NCBI RefSeq assembly: GCF_023283765.1
Contig: NZ_JAKILG010000008.1
Coordinates: 1 to 64,000, forward strand
Length of the DNA stretch: 64,000 bases
Direction of reading: 5' to 3'
Source of the DNA: Shewanella profunda
GTDB taxonomy: Bacteria > Pseudomonadota > Gammaproteobacteria > Enterobacterales > Shewanellaceae
Numbering within the stretch: position 1 is the first letter of the stretch; each line of letters starts with the position of its first letter. The notes beneath the pieces were generated by a model. The model ran no database searches. It saw nothing but the letters and a program-made list of their open reading frames with translations, and had not been told where the DNA came from. The position numbers were made by a program, and so were the translations under genes. This document shows positions 28,016 to 36,562 of the stretch, in pieces.

Positions 28016-29458
28016 TTAAGAGGTGATCCACATCAACCGCGGCAGTGCAGTTAAATCCAACTTATCACCATGCGCCGCTATCGCAATATCCTTAGGTTTA
28101 GTCTTGGGATCTTGGTTAATAACATCAACTAATCCCTGCTGCGCTTCGGGTTCGCCATGGACGAGGATCAAGGGGGGCTGGTTATCGAAGTGGTGATACC
28201 AGTGTAATAACTCTGCCTGATCCGCATGGGCGGATAGGCCTCCTACCGTATGTAGCTTCGCGGCTACTTTAATGTTGTTACCGTGGATTGTGAGCTCTTC
28301 TGCGCCATCGACTAAAGCACGCCCTGGAGTACCTCTGGCTTGATAACCACAAATAATGATATCGCATTCAGGACGCCATAAATTGTGTTCTAAATGGCTA
28401 CGAATACGCCCGCCATTACACATTCCACTCCCAGCGATAATAATCAGTCCCTTATGCACATCATTTAATGCAATAGACTCTTCAGTGGTTTGAATAAATT
28501 CAACGTTCGACAGCAGTGGGTGTTGCCCAGGAGACTGACGAGTAAAATGCTTAAAGTCTTCATCCATCAGCTGGTAGTTATTAACATATACCCGAGTGGC
28601 CTCAATCGCCATCGGGCTGTCGAGGCAGACTTTCCAATGGGACAGATCCCATTCTTTAGCATATAAATGAAAAAGATAGAGCAACTCTTGTGCTCGCCCG
28701 ACCGAGAATGCTGGTAATAAGATATTGCCATGACTTTCAGTCACTGCTTTGGTAAAAATGGCTTTCAATTCGGCTAAGGTGTCTGTCCAACTGCGGTGAA
28801 AACGGTTGCCATAAGTACTTTCCATAAGCACTAAATCGGCGGTATCGACTAAGGTTGGATTACGTAAAATCGGCATGCCAGCACGACCAAGATCACCACT
28901 GAAGACAATTTTTTTCTGCGCTTTGTCCTCCCCTAACCAGATCTCAACTAAGGCCGAGCCTAAAATATGCCCCGCATCCGACAGACAAATATCCACATGG
29001 GGGATCACCCGAGTCACTTGACCGTATTCCAAGGGAATAAATTGCCTCATGACTTGTTCGGCATCTTCAACGGTAAATAAAGGCTCTAAGGGTTCAAGGT
29101 CATGCTTAGCCCGTTTTTTATTAGCGCGGTCCGTATCACGACTTTGCAGCATAGCAGCATCTTTAAGCATAATGGCGCACAGTTCAGCCGTCGCTTTATG
29201 GGTATAGATAGGCCCATCAAAACCCGATTTGACCAGCAGAGGTAAGCGCCCAGAATGGTCTATATGAGCATGGCTAAGCACAACAGCGGAGATAGACTCT
29301 GGATCGAAAGTGAAGGGATCATGATTACGCAGTTCATCTTCTTTACCACCTTGTATCAACCCACAATCGAGCAATAAATGTTCATGATCGACCGAGAGTA
29401 AATGGCACGAACCCGTCACTTCTCTCGTCGCCCCTAAAAACTGCAGTGTCATTCGCAT
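28016..29458 (-). CDS. MBL-fold beta-CASP RNA metallo-hydrolase
   Basis: A 480-residue metallo-beta-lactamase-fold protein: SHAHIDHSGRLP (motif HxHxDH, about residue 62), SDAGHILGSA near 168, LMESTYGNR near 208, and GMCNGGRIRSHLEHN near 350, then VHGEPEAQQ at the C-terminus. This is the KH-less CPSF-type beta-CASP nuclease group (YsnB/TTHA0252-like), acting on RNA in the cytoplasm. GGAGGG lies just before the ATG. Convergent context, monocistronic. Confidence 0.9.
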   Translation of the reverse strand: MRMTLQFLGATREVTGSCHLLSVDHEHLLLDCGLIQGGKEDELRNHDPFTFDPESISAVVLSHAHIDHSGRLPLLVKSGFDGPIYTHKATAELCAIMLKDAAMLQSRDTDRANKKRAKHDLEPLEPLFTVEDAEQVMRQFIPLEYGQVTRVIPHVDICLSDAGHILGSALVEIWLGEDKAQKKIVFSGDLGRAGMPILRNPTLVDTADLVLMESTYGNRFHRSWTDTLAELKAIFTKAVTESHGNILLPAFSVGRAQELLYLFHLYAKEWDLSHWKVCLDSPMAIEATRVYVNNYQLMDEDFKHFTRQSPGQHPLLSNVEFIQTTEESIALNDVHKGLIIIAGSGMCNGGRIRSHLEHNLWRPECDIIICGYQARGTPGRALVDGAEELTIHGNNIKVAAKLHTVGGLSAHADQAELLHWYHHFDNQPPLILVHGEPEAQQGLVDVINQDPKTKPKDIAIAAHGDKLDLTALPRLMWITS

Positions 29459-29575
29459 GGTGTCCCTCCAAGGTGTTTATCTCTTATAAAGATAGACTAT
29501 GCCCTTATTCCTAAAACAAAAAGGATTAATTAATCGCGTACGAGTAATGTCAACTTTAGGAGTAACACTTAGCGG

Positions 29576-30421
29576 TTAATAGCCGAGTAAAGGGTATAAC
29601 TTACCTTGGCGCACTGTTTTATCTGCATGAGTAATAGTGCCATCACGCTGCCATTGTGCGAGTAAGATCTGCAAAGGTTGTTTGACCTCAGCGGCCGTCA
29701 TACCAGCGCGAATACTTGGACTATAGAGTAGTTTTAGCAGAATAAAATCGAGCCCTGTGAGCAAATCCTGCGGAGTTTTATCGTTAAAAATGGAGGGAAA
29801 TACTTTTTCTGAATCATTGGGCAAACCCAATACTTGGGTGATTTCTTCTACCACACAAGCCACTAACTTACCGTGCATTTTTGCTTGATCTACGGGAATA
29901 ACGACCCAAGCACGTTCAATTTGTTGCAGAGAATTGAGGGCAAATTTTGCCATACAGACTGAGCCATGGATATTTTGCGCAGCACTTTGCCCCATTAAGC
30001 GCACAACTTCGCTCGTCCACAGGGATTGACGGGTAAATACTAAGTGCAAATTAGCCTGTTCAAGCGAATCGACTAAGCGAATATCGTGGCCAGTAATCTC
30101 GGTTAAATGGCTTAAATGCATCTGTACTAATTGCGTGTGCAGAGCACTATCGGCAACTTGATGCTCAATAAAAACCCGTATTGGTATATGCCATTTACGA
30201 ACACTGTGTTTATTAGTGTCATATTCATTATTTAACGCAATGTGGCTAAAGGCTTGGCTGATATAGTCTGGACTTTGCCAACGGGTCTGGACTTTTAGTG
30301 CTTTGCCCATGGACTGCGCTGGGTCAGCCGCCGATAGGGGAAATACTAAAAACCATGCACCCAGAATAAAATTGTGCAAACACCGGCCTATGTTCCCCTC
30401 GATTCTGCAACGCTTTGGCAT
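29576..30421 (-). CDS. DUF2927 putative exported protein
   Basis: A 281-residue protein with a hydrophobic N-terminus (signal, cut near PLSA-AD). The C-terminal half contains CVVEEITQVLGLPNDSEKVFPSIFNDK, the DUF2927 signature; the EE near a Leu-Gly-Leu resembles zincin-like relics, but no full HExxH is seen. Function unknown. I take the ATG at 30421 with GGGAT upstream. It lies 33 bases after the thioredoxin-like gene and may be co-transcribed with it. Confidence 0.75.
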   Translation of the reverse strand: MPKRCRIEGNIGRCLHNFILGAWFLVFPLSAADPAQSMGKALKVQTRWQSPDYISQAFSHIALNNEYDTNKHSVRKWHIPIRVFIEHQVADSALHTQLVQMHLSHLTEITGHDIRLVDSLEQANLHLVFTRQSLWTSEVVRLMGQSAAQNIHGSVCMAKFALNSLQQIERAWVVIPVDQAKMHGKLVACVVEEITQVLGLPNDSEKVFPSIFNDKTPQDLLTGLDFILLKLLYSPSIRAGMTAAEVKQPLQILLAQWQRDGTITHADKTVRQGKLYPLLGY

Positions 30422-30453
30422 TGAATATGATCCCAGCATTCATTTTTGCGGTT

Positions 30454-30687
30454 TTAGTCCCGCAGCCACTCTTCGATATCGGCTCTACTCGGCACTGAAC
30501 CGCTATGCACTAGCTCCCCATCGATAACGACTGCGGGAGTTTTTGTTACCTTAAATTTCACTAAACTCTGTGGATCGGTATCTTTTTTGACGATCAGATC
30601 GACGGCCATTTCCTCTGATATATCTTTGAACATTTCTTCAGTTTTTTTACACTTATCGCAATCACCTAATACGCTAACCCGTTTCAT
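30454..30687 (-). CDS. Small thioredoxin/glutaredoxin-like redox protein
   Basis: A 77-residue thioredoxin-fold protein: MKRVSVLGDCDKCKKTEEM (CxxC near residues 10-13), TPAVVIDGELVHSG with the cis-Pro, and IEEWLRD. It matches the small redox-active disulphide protein family (MTH895-like). AAGGA lies before the ATG at 30687, which is preferred over an upstream start. Its redox partner is unknown. Confidence 0.85.
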   Translation of the reverse strand: MKRVSVLGDCDKCKKTEEMFKDISEEMAVDLIVKKDTDPQSLVKFKVTKTPAVVIDGELVHSGSVPSRADIEEWLRD

Positions 30688-30856
30688 ATTATTTCCTTGG
30701 AGATACAGCATTGCAGGATTTTCACCTTGAAAGTTCCACCTAAATAGCCTAATCGCACTTTAGGTAGATACAGCAACATGATGCGCTATAAAGTCATTAT
30801 TTGCTTACTTAAATTTGCCTAAAACTAAAAAACAGCACTTTAAGTTCCTCAATAAA

Positions 30857-30880
30857 CAGACCCTTCACGCGAAGGGTCTC
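30857..30880 (-). terminator. Hairpin after the monooxygenase-like gene
   Basis: AGACCCTTC and GAAGGGTCT form a 9-bp stem with a 4-base loop; on the minus strand the tail is GTTTATT. A plausible but weak terminator, about 80 bases past the stop. Confidence 0.45.
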
Positions 30881-30958
30881 CACGGATGTTCTATGTATGT
30901 CTGCGTTTGAAATCGACTTAGGTGTTCTACGACTTGATACCGCTAGAACACCACATAG

Positions 30959-31285
30959 TTAGGCAATAATTTGGTGATAGGTTTCTACATGATATGACTC
31001 AACCAACTCAGGCATCACTTGGTGGAAATAATGCTGAATCGCATCCTTAGCGCAGTGTTCATCGAAGGAAGCAATATCGACAAACTTCTCGACAAAGGTG
31101 ACTCTACGTGGCTCATCGCGGCTCACATTGAGTTCGTAACGAATGCAACCCGCTTCGCGGCGCGTCTCAGGGATAAGACTCGCAAGGGCAGCGATCAATG
31201 CCTCAGATTTACCTTCCTTCGCCAGAAAGCTCGCCACACAGACGATTTGTTGTTGATTAATTTTATAATCCGTTGAAATTGACAT
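30959..31285 (-). CDS. Antibiotic-biosynthesis-monooxygenase-fold protein (putative quinol monooxygenase)
   Basis: A 108-residue ABM/YgiN-like protein: VCVASFLAKEGKSEALIAALASLIPETRREAGCIRYELN, then FVEKFVDIASFDEHC and HYFHQVMPEL. The dimeric ferredoxin-like fold is used by quinol monooxygenases and haem-degrading enzymes. AAGGA lies before the ATG. Downstream of elaA with a 32-base gap, probably one operon. Confidence 0.85.
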   Translation of the reverse strand: MSISTDYKINQQQIVCVASFLAKEGKSEALIAALASLIPETRREAGCIRYELNVSRDEPRRVTFVEKFVDIASFDEHCAKDAIQHYFHQVMPELVESYHVETYHQIIA

Positions 31286-31317
31286 TTTTGTTCCTTATTT
31301 GAGTTGAATATTGATGC

Positions 31318-31773
31318 TTACGCGCCTTGGTAGCGCATATCTAAATGGGGAATACCATCTTCTAAATACATCTCTGAGCAGGCGACAAAACCGAGCTTTT
31401 GATAGAAGGCTTTGAGGTAATCTTGGGCACCGATTTGAATTCCAGCATCGGGCCATGTTGTCAGCGCAGACTCAATAGCTTGCTGCATCAAAGGCATTGC
31501 TAACCCTTTGCCTCGTCCAGAAGGCGACACAACCACGCGGCCGATACTCGCCTCAGGGTAGCTCAGCCCCGGCGGTAAAATCCGCGCGTAGGCAAGCAGT
31601 TCTCCCGTCAAAGATAAGCCGATTAAATGCTGGGTCTCTATGTGCCTATCCTTATCATCGAGCTCTGGATACGCACAGACCTGCTCCACCACAAACACAT
31701 CGACTCTGAGTTTCAATATGTCGTATAGCGTATTGGCATTTAATTGATTAAACGTAAGATTTTGCCACTGCAA
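31318..31773 (-). CDS. elaA: GNAT acetyltransferase ElaA
   Basis: A 151-residue ElaA-type GNAT: LKLRVDVFVVEQVCAYPELDDKD at residues 19-41, IGRVVVSPSGRGKGLAMPLM (acetyl-CoA site) near 78, and AFYQKLGFV near 126. It starts with TTG (MQWQNLTFNQL), with GAGG about 8 bases upstream; no in-frame ATG lies close to the expected N-terminus. The substrate is unknown in this family. Confidence 0.88.
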   Translation of the reverse strand: MQWQNLTFNQLNANTLYDILKLRVDVFVVEQVCAYPELDDKDRHIETQHLIGLSLTGELLAYARILPPGLSYPEASIGRVVVSPSGRGKGLAMPLMQQAIESALTTWPDAGIQIGAQDYLKAFYQKLGFVACSEMYLEDGIPHLDMRYQGA

Positions 31774-32054
31774 GCCAGTACCTCAGCAAGTCATTGAAAC
31801 AGAAGTTTGAGTCTACCACAGCATAAAGATCATAAAAAACCGAACTCAGCAATCGTAAGGTCGATGTGATAGAGGTAAGGGAGAGGTCTGCTTCCCGATT
31901 GCCGCTCAGAGGATAATTCCACAATGCCAGAATTGCCTTAATCCACAGGCCCCTATAAGCTTGATAAAGTAACAGGCAGCAAGATATTTAGGTTTTCCTG
32001 ATACCGTTAGCAAAGTAAAATTTAACATTTAATCTTAATTTTGGAGGAAACCTA

Positions 32055-32465
32055 ATGAGCTTAATCAAAGAGTTCAAGGCTTTTGCGTCCCGTGGCAATG
32101 TGATCGATATGGCTGTAGGTATTATCATTGGTGCCGCATTCGGCAAAATAGTGTCGTCATTTGTGGCCGACATTATAATGCCACCAATTGGGGTTATCTT
32201 AGGCGGGGTGAATTTTAGCGAATTAAGCGTAGTGCTGTTAGCCGCCCAGGGTGATTCTCCATCGGTCGTTATTGCCTATGGCAAGTTTATTCAAACCGTT
32301 ATCGACTTTACGATTATCGCCTTTGCTATTTTTATGGGTTTAAAAGCCATTAACACCCTAAAACGCAAGGAAGAAGAAGCGCCCAAAGCACCACCCGCAC
32401 CGACCAAAGAACAAGAATTGCTGTCTGAAATTCGCGATCTATTGAAAGCCCAGCAAGAAAAATAA
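32055..32465 (+). CDS. mscL: Large-conductance mechanosensitive channel MscL
   Basis: A 136-residue channel: [36 protein letters not shown] (N-terminal helix and first span with the gate), DIIMPPIG, a periplasmic loop, and a second span [17 protein letters not shown]. The charged C-terminal bundle ends KAQQEK. It opens under hypo-osmotic stress to release solutes. GGAGGAAA lies before the ATG; a perfect terminator follows. Confidence 0.97.
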   Translation: MSLIKEFKAFASRGNVIDMAVGIIIGAAFGKIVSSFVADIIMPPIGVILGGVNFSELSVVLLAAQGDSPSVVIAYGKFIQTVIDFTIIAFAIFMGLKAINTLKRKEEEAPKAPPAPTKEQELLSEIRDLLKAQQEK

Positions 32466-32490
32466 TCTCAAACTTAAGTGTCACGCATAA

Positions 32491-32516
32491 AAAACCCATC
32501 GAGCTCGATGGGTTTT
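32491..32516. terminator. Terminator after mscL
   Basis: Perfect palindrome AACCCATCGAGCTCGATGGG flanked by A and T runs; it can also serve the broken monooxygenase gene on the other strand. Confidence 0.92.
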
Positions 32517-32541
32517 GTTTTAACCTCAGTGAGGTAAGTGA

Positions 32542-33126
32542 TTACTCGGCTTCAATGTGTACAGTTTCACTGTAATCTTGCACCACTTCGGCCACACGAA
32601 TACGATAGGAATGAAACAAACAGGGCACTATACCCGTTTGCTCGGCAATGCTGTGGGCCATCTGATTACGCCATTGGGTGATAGAAGCTTGGTCCTCCCA
32701 GAACGACAGGCTCAGTACTTTGCCATCGTCGGTTAAGCTCTGAAAACGTTCGATCGAAATCAATCCCTTGCGGCCAAGATACCCAAACAACCTAAAGATG
32801 CAGGATTCAGCGGGAATTTAACGCACTTTAGGCAAGGCGGCTATTTGCAGACCTAGTGGGCTAAGTTAAAAATAACCAACACAGCATAAAGTGCGTTAAA
32901 ACCCGCCGGGACGGAGCGCCTAGGGCACTCCACTTCTGTGTTGCATCAATTCAAAAGGTGGCCGACATTCTGTCATTGATGCGCCTTGAATTGAAGCACC
33001 CTAGGCGCTCTGAAACTCGTATCTAGAGGTTATTTGGGTATCAATATTGGCGCATTTCAGCGGCCACGTGCAGATACTCTTCCTTCCCTTCCTTTGTCGG
33101 GATGACTTCAAAAATTACCGCAATCA
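32542..33126 (-). pseudogene. Monooxygenase-fold (ABM) gene split by a 265-bp element
   Basis: On the minus strand the gene begins at 33126 (MIAVIFEVIPTKEGKEEY, continuing to AEMRQY) and resumes at about 32777 with GRKGLISIERFQSL through to HIEAE. Joined, the two parts give one antibiotic-biosynthesis-monooxygenase protein of about 110 residues, similar to the family pattern AVIFEV...GFISIERFQSL...LSLSFW. The interruption at 32778-33042 brings an in-frame TGA at once, leaving a 28-residue peptide. Skipping the 265 bases restores the frame exactly. The 3' part has a possible TTG internal start, but the fold would lack its first strand. AGAACATTATG precedes the original start. Confidence 0.85.
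32778..33042. mobile_element. MITE-like element with terminal inverted repeats
   Basis: 265 bp with 24-bp terminal inverted repeats, 20 of 24 identical: GATACCCAAACAACCTAAAG at the left and the complement of GATACCCAAATAACCTCTAG at the right. Inside are two large hairpins: TTTAACGCACTTTA (32817-32830) with TAAAGTGCGTTAAA (32887-32900), and GAGCGCCTAGGG (32914-32925) with CCCTAGGCGCTC (32999-33010), the latter enclosing further pairing. There is no coding capacity, so it must be moved in trans. No clear target duplication is visible. A 52-bp relative of the ends lies at 50167-50218. Confidence 0.85.
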
Positions 33127-33287
33127 TAATGTTCTCCAGAAATGAATGTCCTTAATGTCGACTCTAAGACTAGCCCATCTATCACTCTTTAGCTCACTGA
33201 TTTTTAGAGTTTTAGTCAATGTGATAACCCTGTCTATAACGAAGGCAATAACCCGAAACATAACAAGTTATTGCCCACGATGACGGC
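33043..33287. other. 5' part of the broken gene and spacer before the RND operon end
   Basis: 33043-33126 is the N-terminal coding part of the split monooxygenase gene. 33127-33287 carries its upstream region; I see no further gene. Confidence 0.5.
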
Positions 33288-36200
33288 TTACTTGTGGCTA
33301 ATCTGTAGCGAATCAAGCTCATCGATGCGCTTATCGCCGCGATATAACCAGCGATACAAGGTCGGCAAGACGAGTAAGGTCAGCGCCGTCGAGCTAAACA
33401 AGCCACCGATAATCACCACTGCTAAAGGCTTTTGGATCTCACTGCCGACACCCGATGACAATAAAATCGGGATCAAACCTAAGGCCGAGGTCAGTGCCGT
33501 CATCAATACCGGCCGTAAACGACCAACAGTGCCCTCATAAACACAATCATAGAGTGCTTCGCCGCTTTGCCTGCGCTGATTAATCGAATCCACCAGCACC
33601 ACACCGTTGAGCACCGCCACCCCAAATAGAGTGATAAAGCCAATAGAGCTAGGCACAGACAAATAAGTACCACTAACATACAGGGCCACTATGCCGCCAA
33701 TCAAAGCTAAGGGCACGTTCGCCATGATGAGCAACACTTGCTTGAATGAACCAAAGGAGAAGTACAACAACAAGGCAATCAAGGCGATAGAAATCGGCAC
33801 CACCAACATCAACTTTTGCTGCGCTCGCTGCTGGTTCTCATATTGGCCGCCAATGATCACTGTATATCCCGCAGGCAAATCCGCCTTTGGCACTAGGGCA
33901 TAAATATCTTTCACGACCGAGCCCATATCGCGTCCCGCCACGTTGGCCTGCACCACAACACGACGCTGCACATCGTCACGGCGAATATTCGGCGGTGCCA
34001 TTTCCACTTCGACGCTGGCGACTTCCCCTAAGCGCACTGTGGCGCCATTTGTACCACTGAGTAATAAGTCTTTAATCGCATCAGGGCTTTGGCGAAACTC
34101 GGCCGCGAGTCGCACATTGATGTCGTATCTGGCATTGCCATCGATCACTTGACCAGCACTGGCGCCGCCAATACCTTGGCTGACGAGGCTCATCACTTGA
34201 TCGACACTGATGCCGTAACGCGCCAATAGCTCGCGTTTGGGCCGCACGACCAATTGCGCCTCGCCGCTCACTTGCTCAAGCGACACATCCACGGCACCGG
34301 GGATTTTCGCAACGAGATCGGTAAGTGCTTGGCCTTTCTGTGACAATACTGCTAAATCTGGGCCGAAGATTTTAATCGCTAGCTGGGCTTTTACCCCCGA
34401 AAGTAATTCATCTACCCGAGTCGCAATCGGCTGCGAAAAGGTCAACAAGAGTCCGGGGAACACGCTGAGCTTTTCCTCCATCAAGCGCTGCAGTTCCAAG
34501 CGTGAGCTTGCCGACTGCCACTCTGCTATCGGTTTCAAGCCAATATAGACTTCAATATTACTCACAGGCTCGGGATCGCCGCCCAGTTCAGGCGCACCAA
34601 TGCGGCTCAGGGCATATTCCACCTCGGGAAATGCTAGCAAAATAGCCTCAAGCTTAGGTGCGACTTGGAGCGAAGTCCCTAAACTCGCCGTTGGTGCCAG
34701 CGTCACCCTCAAGTTAATCGTGCCTTCCTCCAGTTCAGGCACAAATTCGGTACCCAGCCTTGGTAGCAGTAATAGACTCAAGCCGAACATCACCAAGGCG
34801 CTGAGCATCACCACCTTTGGCCTAGCAAGCGTTGCCGTCAGTAACTTGCGATAAGCGGCATCCAGTGGCGCTAAAATCACACTTTGTTTAAGCAGCACAC
34901 CGCGCTTAAACAGATACACGGCAAGGGCTGGCACGGCAATCAGCGCCACCAGCAACGCCGACATCATAGCCAAAATGATACTGACCGCCATCGGCTGGAA
35001 CAGCTTGCCTTCAACGCCTTCGAGTGCAAACAGCGGCGCAAATACGACGATAATAATGGCGGTGGCGAAGAAGATTGGACTACACACCTCTTTTGCCGCG
35101 AGCATTATCCGAATAACCATATTCGATTCGCTGACATCACCACTGACTTTAGCACCATCCTCCTCACTGTCATAGGGATCATCCTCACCATCGGCACGCG
35201 CCCTCGCCTCGGGTAAATGGCGGCGATCAGGTTGAGTTAAGTGTTTGAAAATATTCTCTACCATCACCACAGAGCCATCGACTAACATACCAATCGCCAC
35301 AGCTAAACCGCCGAGCGACATCAGGTTTGCCGACAGACCATAATAGGACATCACCATAAGCGCGAGCCCGATAGACACTGGAATCGACAGCAACACCAAC
35401 AAGGTCGCGCGGATATTGACGAGGAACAACGCTAAGATCACCACGATAAACACAAAGGCCATTAGCAGCGCATCGCGCACTGTGGTCACAGCCTTATCGA
35501 CCAGTTCCGCTTGGTCGTAAAACACCTCAAAGGACACTCCATCGGGCAAGGCCTGCTCAATAAGGCTCACCCGCGCACCAATATCGTCAATCGTCGCCTT
35601 AGTGTTTGCCCCCATGCGTTTGAGCACGACACCAGCCACCACTTCACCGAGATTTTGCACTTGGCCAGATTCATCGCGGCGCGTCATAGTCACAGCCCCG
35701 ACACGGATCTCGCTACCGAAATCCACCTGAGCGATATCGCCAATACGCACTGGCGTACCGCTGGCTTCAGTCAGAGGGATCTGCGCGATCGCCGCCAATC
35801 CCGCGTCTCCTGCGGGCAACATGCCGTAACCGCGCACCACAAGTTGCTCTTGGCCTTGGTCCATAAACCAACCGCCAGCGTTGCGGTTATTGCTCTCTAG
35901 CGCTTCAGTCACCTGCGCCATAGACAAGCCATAGGCACGCAGTTTATTCGGGTCGACCTGCACTTGGTATTGGCGCACATCGCCACCAAAAGACAAGACT
36001 TCTGTCACGCCGCCCACGGGCATCAATATCAACTTCACCAGATAATCATTTAAGCTACGCAGCTCGGCGGCATTAATGCCAGAGTTAGGTTCTGCACGCA
36101 GAATATACTGATAAATCTGCCCTAATCCCGAGGTATTGGGGCCGATTTCAGGCACTCCGACGCCACTTGGGATCATCTCCCGCGCCGCCTGCAACTGTTC

Positions 36201-36533
36201 AAACACTTGCTGACGAGCGAAGTAAATATCCGTCCCCTCGGCAAATACCACAGTCACAATCGACAAGCCAGTACGCGATAACGAGCGCACCTCAGTCACC
36301 GCTGGCAAGGCGTACATGGCCGATTCCACCGGATAACTGATAAGTTTTTCCACCTCTTCAGCGGCTAAGCCTTCGGCCGCTGTATTGATGGTAACTTGCA
36401 CGTTAGTCACATCAGGAAAGGCATCGAGATTCAACTTAGGCAGCATGGCCACGCAGCCCACAATCACGGCGAGCAGAGCCAATACCACTAACAGCCGGTT
36501 TTTAATCGCGGCTTCGATTAATTTTTGCAACAT
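33288..36533 (-). CDS. Heavy-metal efflux RND pump, inner-membrane subunit (CzcA/CusA family)
   Basis: A 1081-residue RND transporter with the twelve-span layout and two large periplasmic loops; it starts LQKLIEAAIKNRLLVVL and has NLDAFPDVTNVQV of the heavy-metal group. The TM4 motif reads GGLAVAIGMLVDGSVVMVEN: the second Asp and Glu are kept, but the DFG Asp typical of Zn/Co/Ni pumps (CzcA, CnrA) is absent, as in CusA or divalent-cation HME3 pumps. The CusA Met position (PLEMVETTI) reads PVSNIEVYI here, arguing against Cu/Ag. A divalent metal is likely (inference). An insertion rich in Asp and Glu lies near residues 438-458. Third gene of the operon. Confidence 0.9.
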   Translation of the reverse strand: MLQKLIEAAIKNRLLVVLALLAVIVGCVAMLPKLNLDAFPDVTNVQVTINTAAEGLAAEEVEKLISYPVESAMYALPAVTEVRSLSRTGLSIVTVVFAEGTDIYFARQQVFEQLQAAREMIPSGVGVPEIGPNTSGLGQIYQYILRAEPNSGINAAELRSLNDYLVKLILMPVGGVTEVLSFGGDVRQYQVQVDPNKLRAYGLSMAQVTEALESNNRNAGGWFMDQGQEQLVVRGYGMLPAGDAGLAAIAQIPLTEASGTPVRIGDIAQVDFGSEIRVGAVTMTRRDESGQVQNLGEVVAGVVLKRMGANTKATIDDIGARVSLIEQALPDGVSFEVFYDQAELVDKAVTTVRDALLMAFVFIVVILALFLVNIRATLLVLLSIPVSIGLALMVMSYYGLSANLMSLGGLAVAIGMLVDGSVVMVENIFKHLTQPDRRHLPEARARADGEDDPYDSEEDGAKVSGDVSESNMVIRIMLAAKEVCSPIFFATAIIIVVFAPLFALEGVEGKLFQPMAVSIILAMMSALLVALIAVPALAVYLFKRGVLLKQSVILAPLDAAYRKLLTATLARPKVVMLSALVMFGLSLLLLPRLGTEFVPELEEGTINLRVTLAPTASLGTSLQVAPKLEAILLAFPEVEYALSRIGAPELGGDPEPVSNIEVYIGLKPIAEWQSASSRLELQRLMEEKLSVFPGLLLTFSQPIATRVDELLSGVKAQLAIKIFGPDLAVLSQKGQALTDLVAKIPGAVDVSLEQVSGEAQLVVRPKRELLARYGISVDQVMSLVSQGIGGASAGQVIDGNARYDINVRLAAEFRQSPDAIKDLLLSGTNGATVRLGEVASVEVEMAPPNIRRDDVQRRVVVQANVAGRDMGSVVKDIYALVPKADLPAGYTVIIGGQYENQQRAQQKLMLVVPISIALIALLLYFSFGSFKQVLLIMANVPLALIGGIVALYVSGTYLSVPSSIGFITLFGVAVLNGVVLVDSINQRRQSGEALYDCVYEGTVGRLRPVLMTALTSALGLIPILLSSGVGSEIQKPLAVVIIGGLFSSTALTLLVLPTLYRWLYRGDKRIDELDSLQISHK

Positions 36534-36562
36534 AGAAAATCTCCAAAATGAGGGCGCTCATA

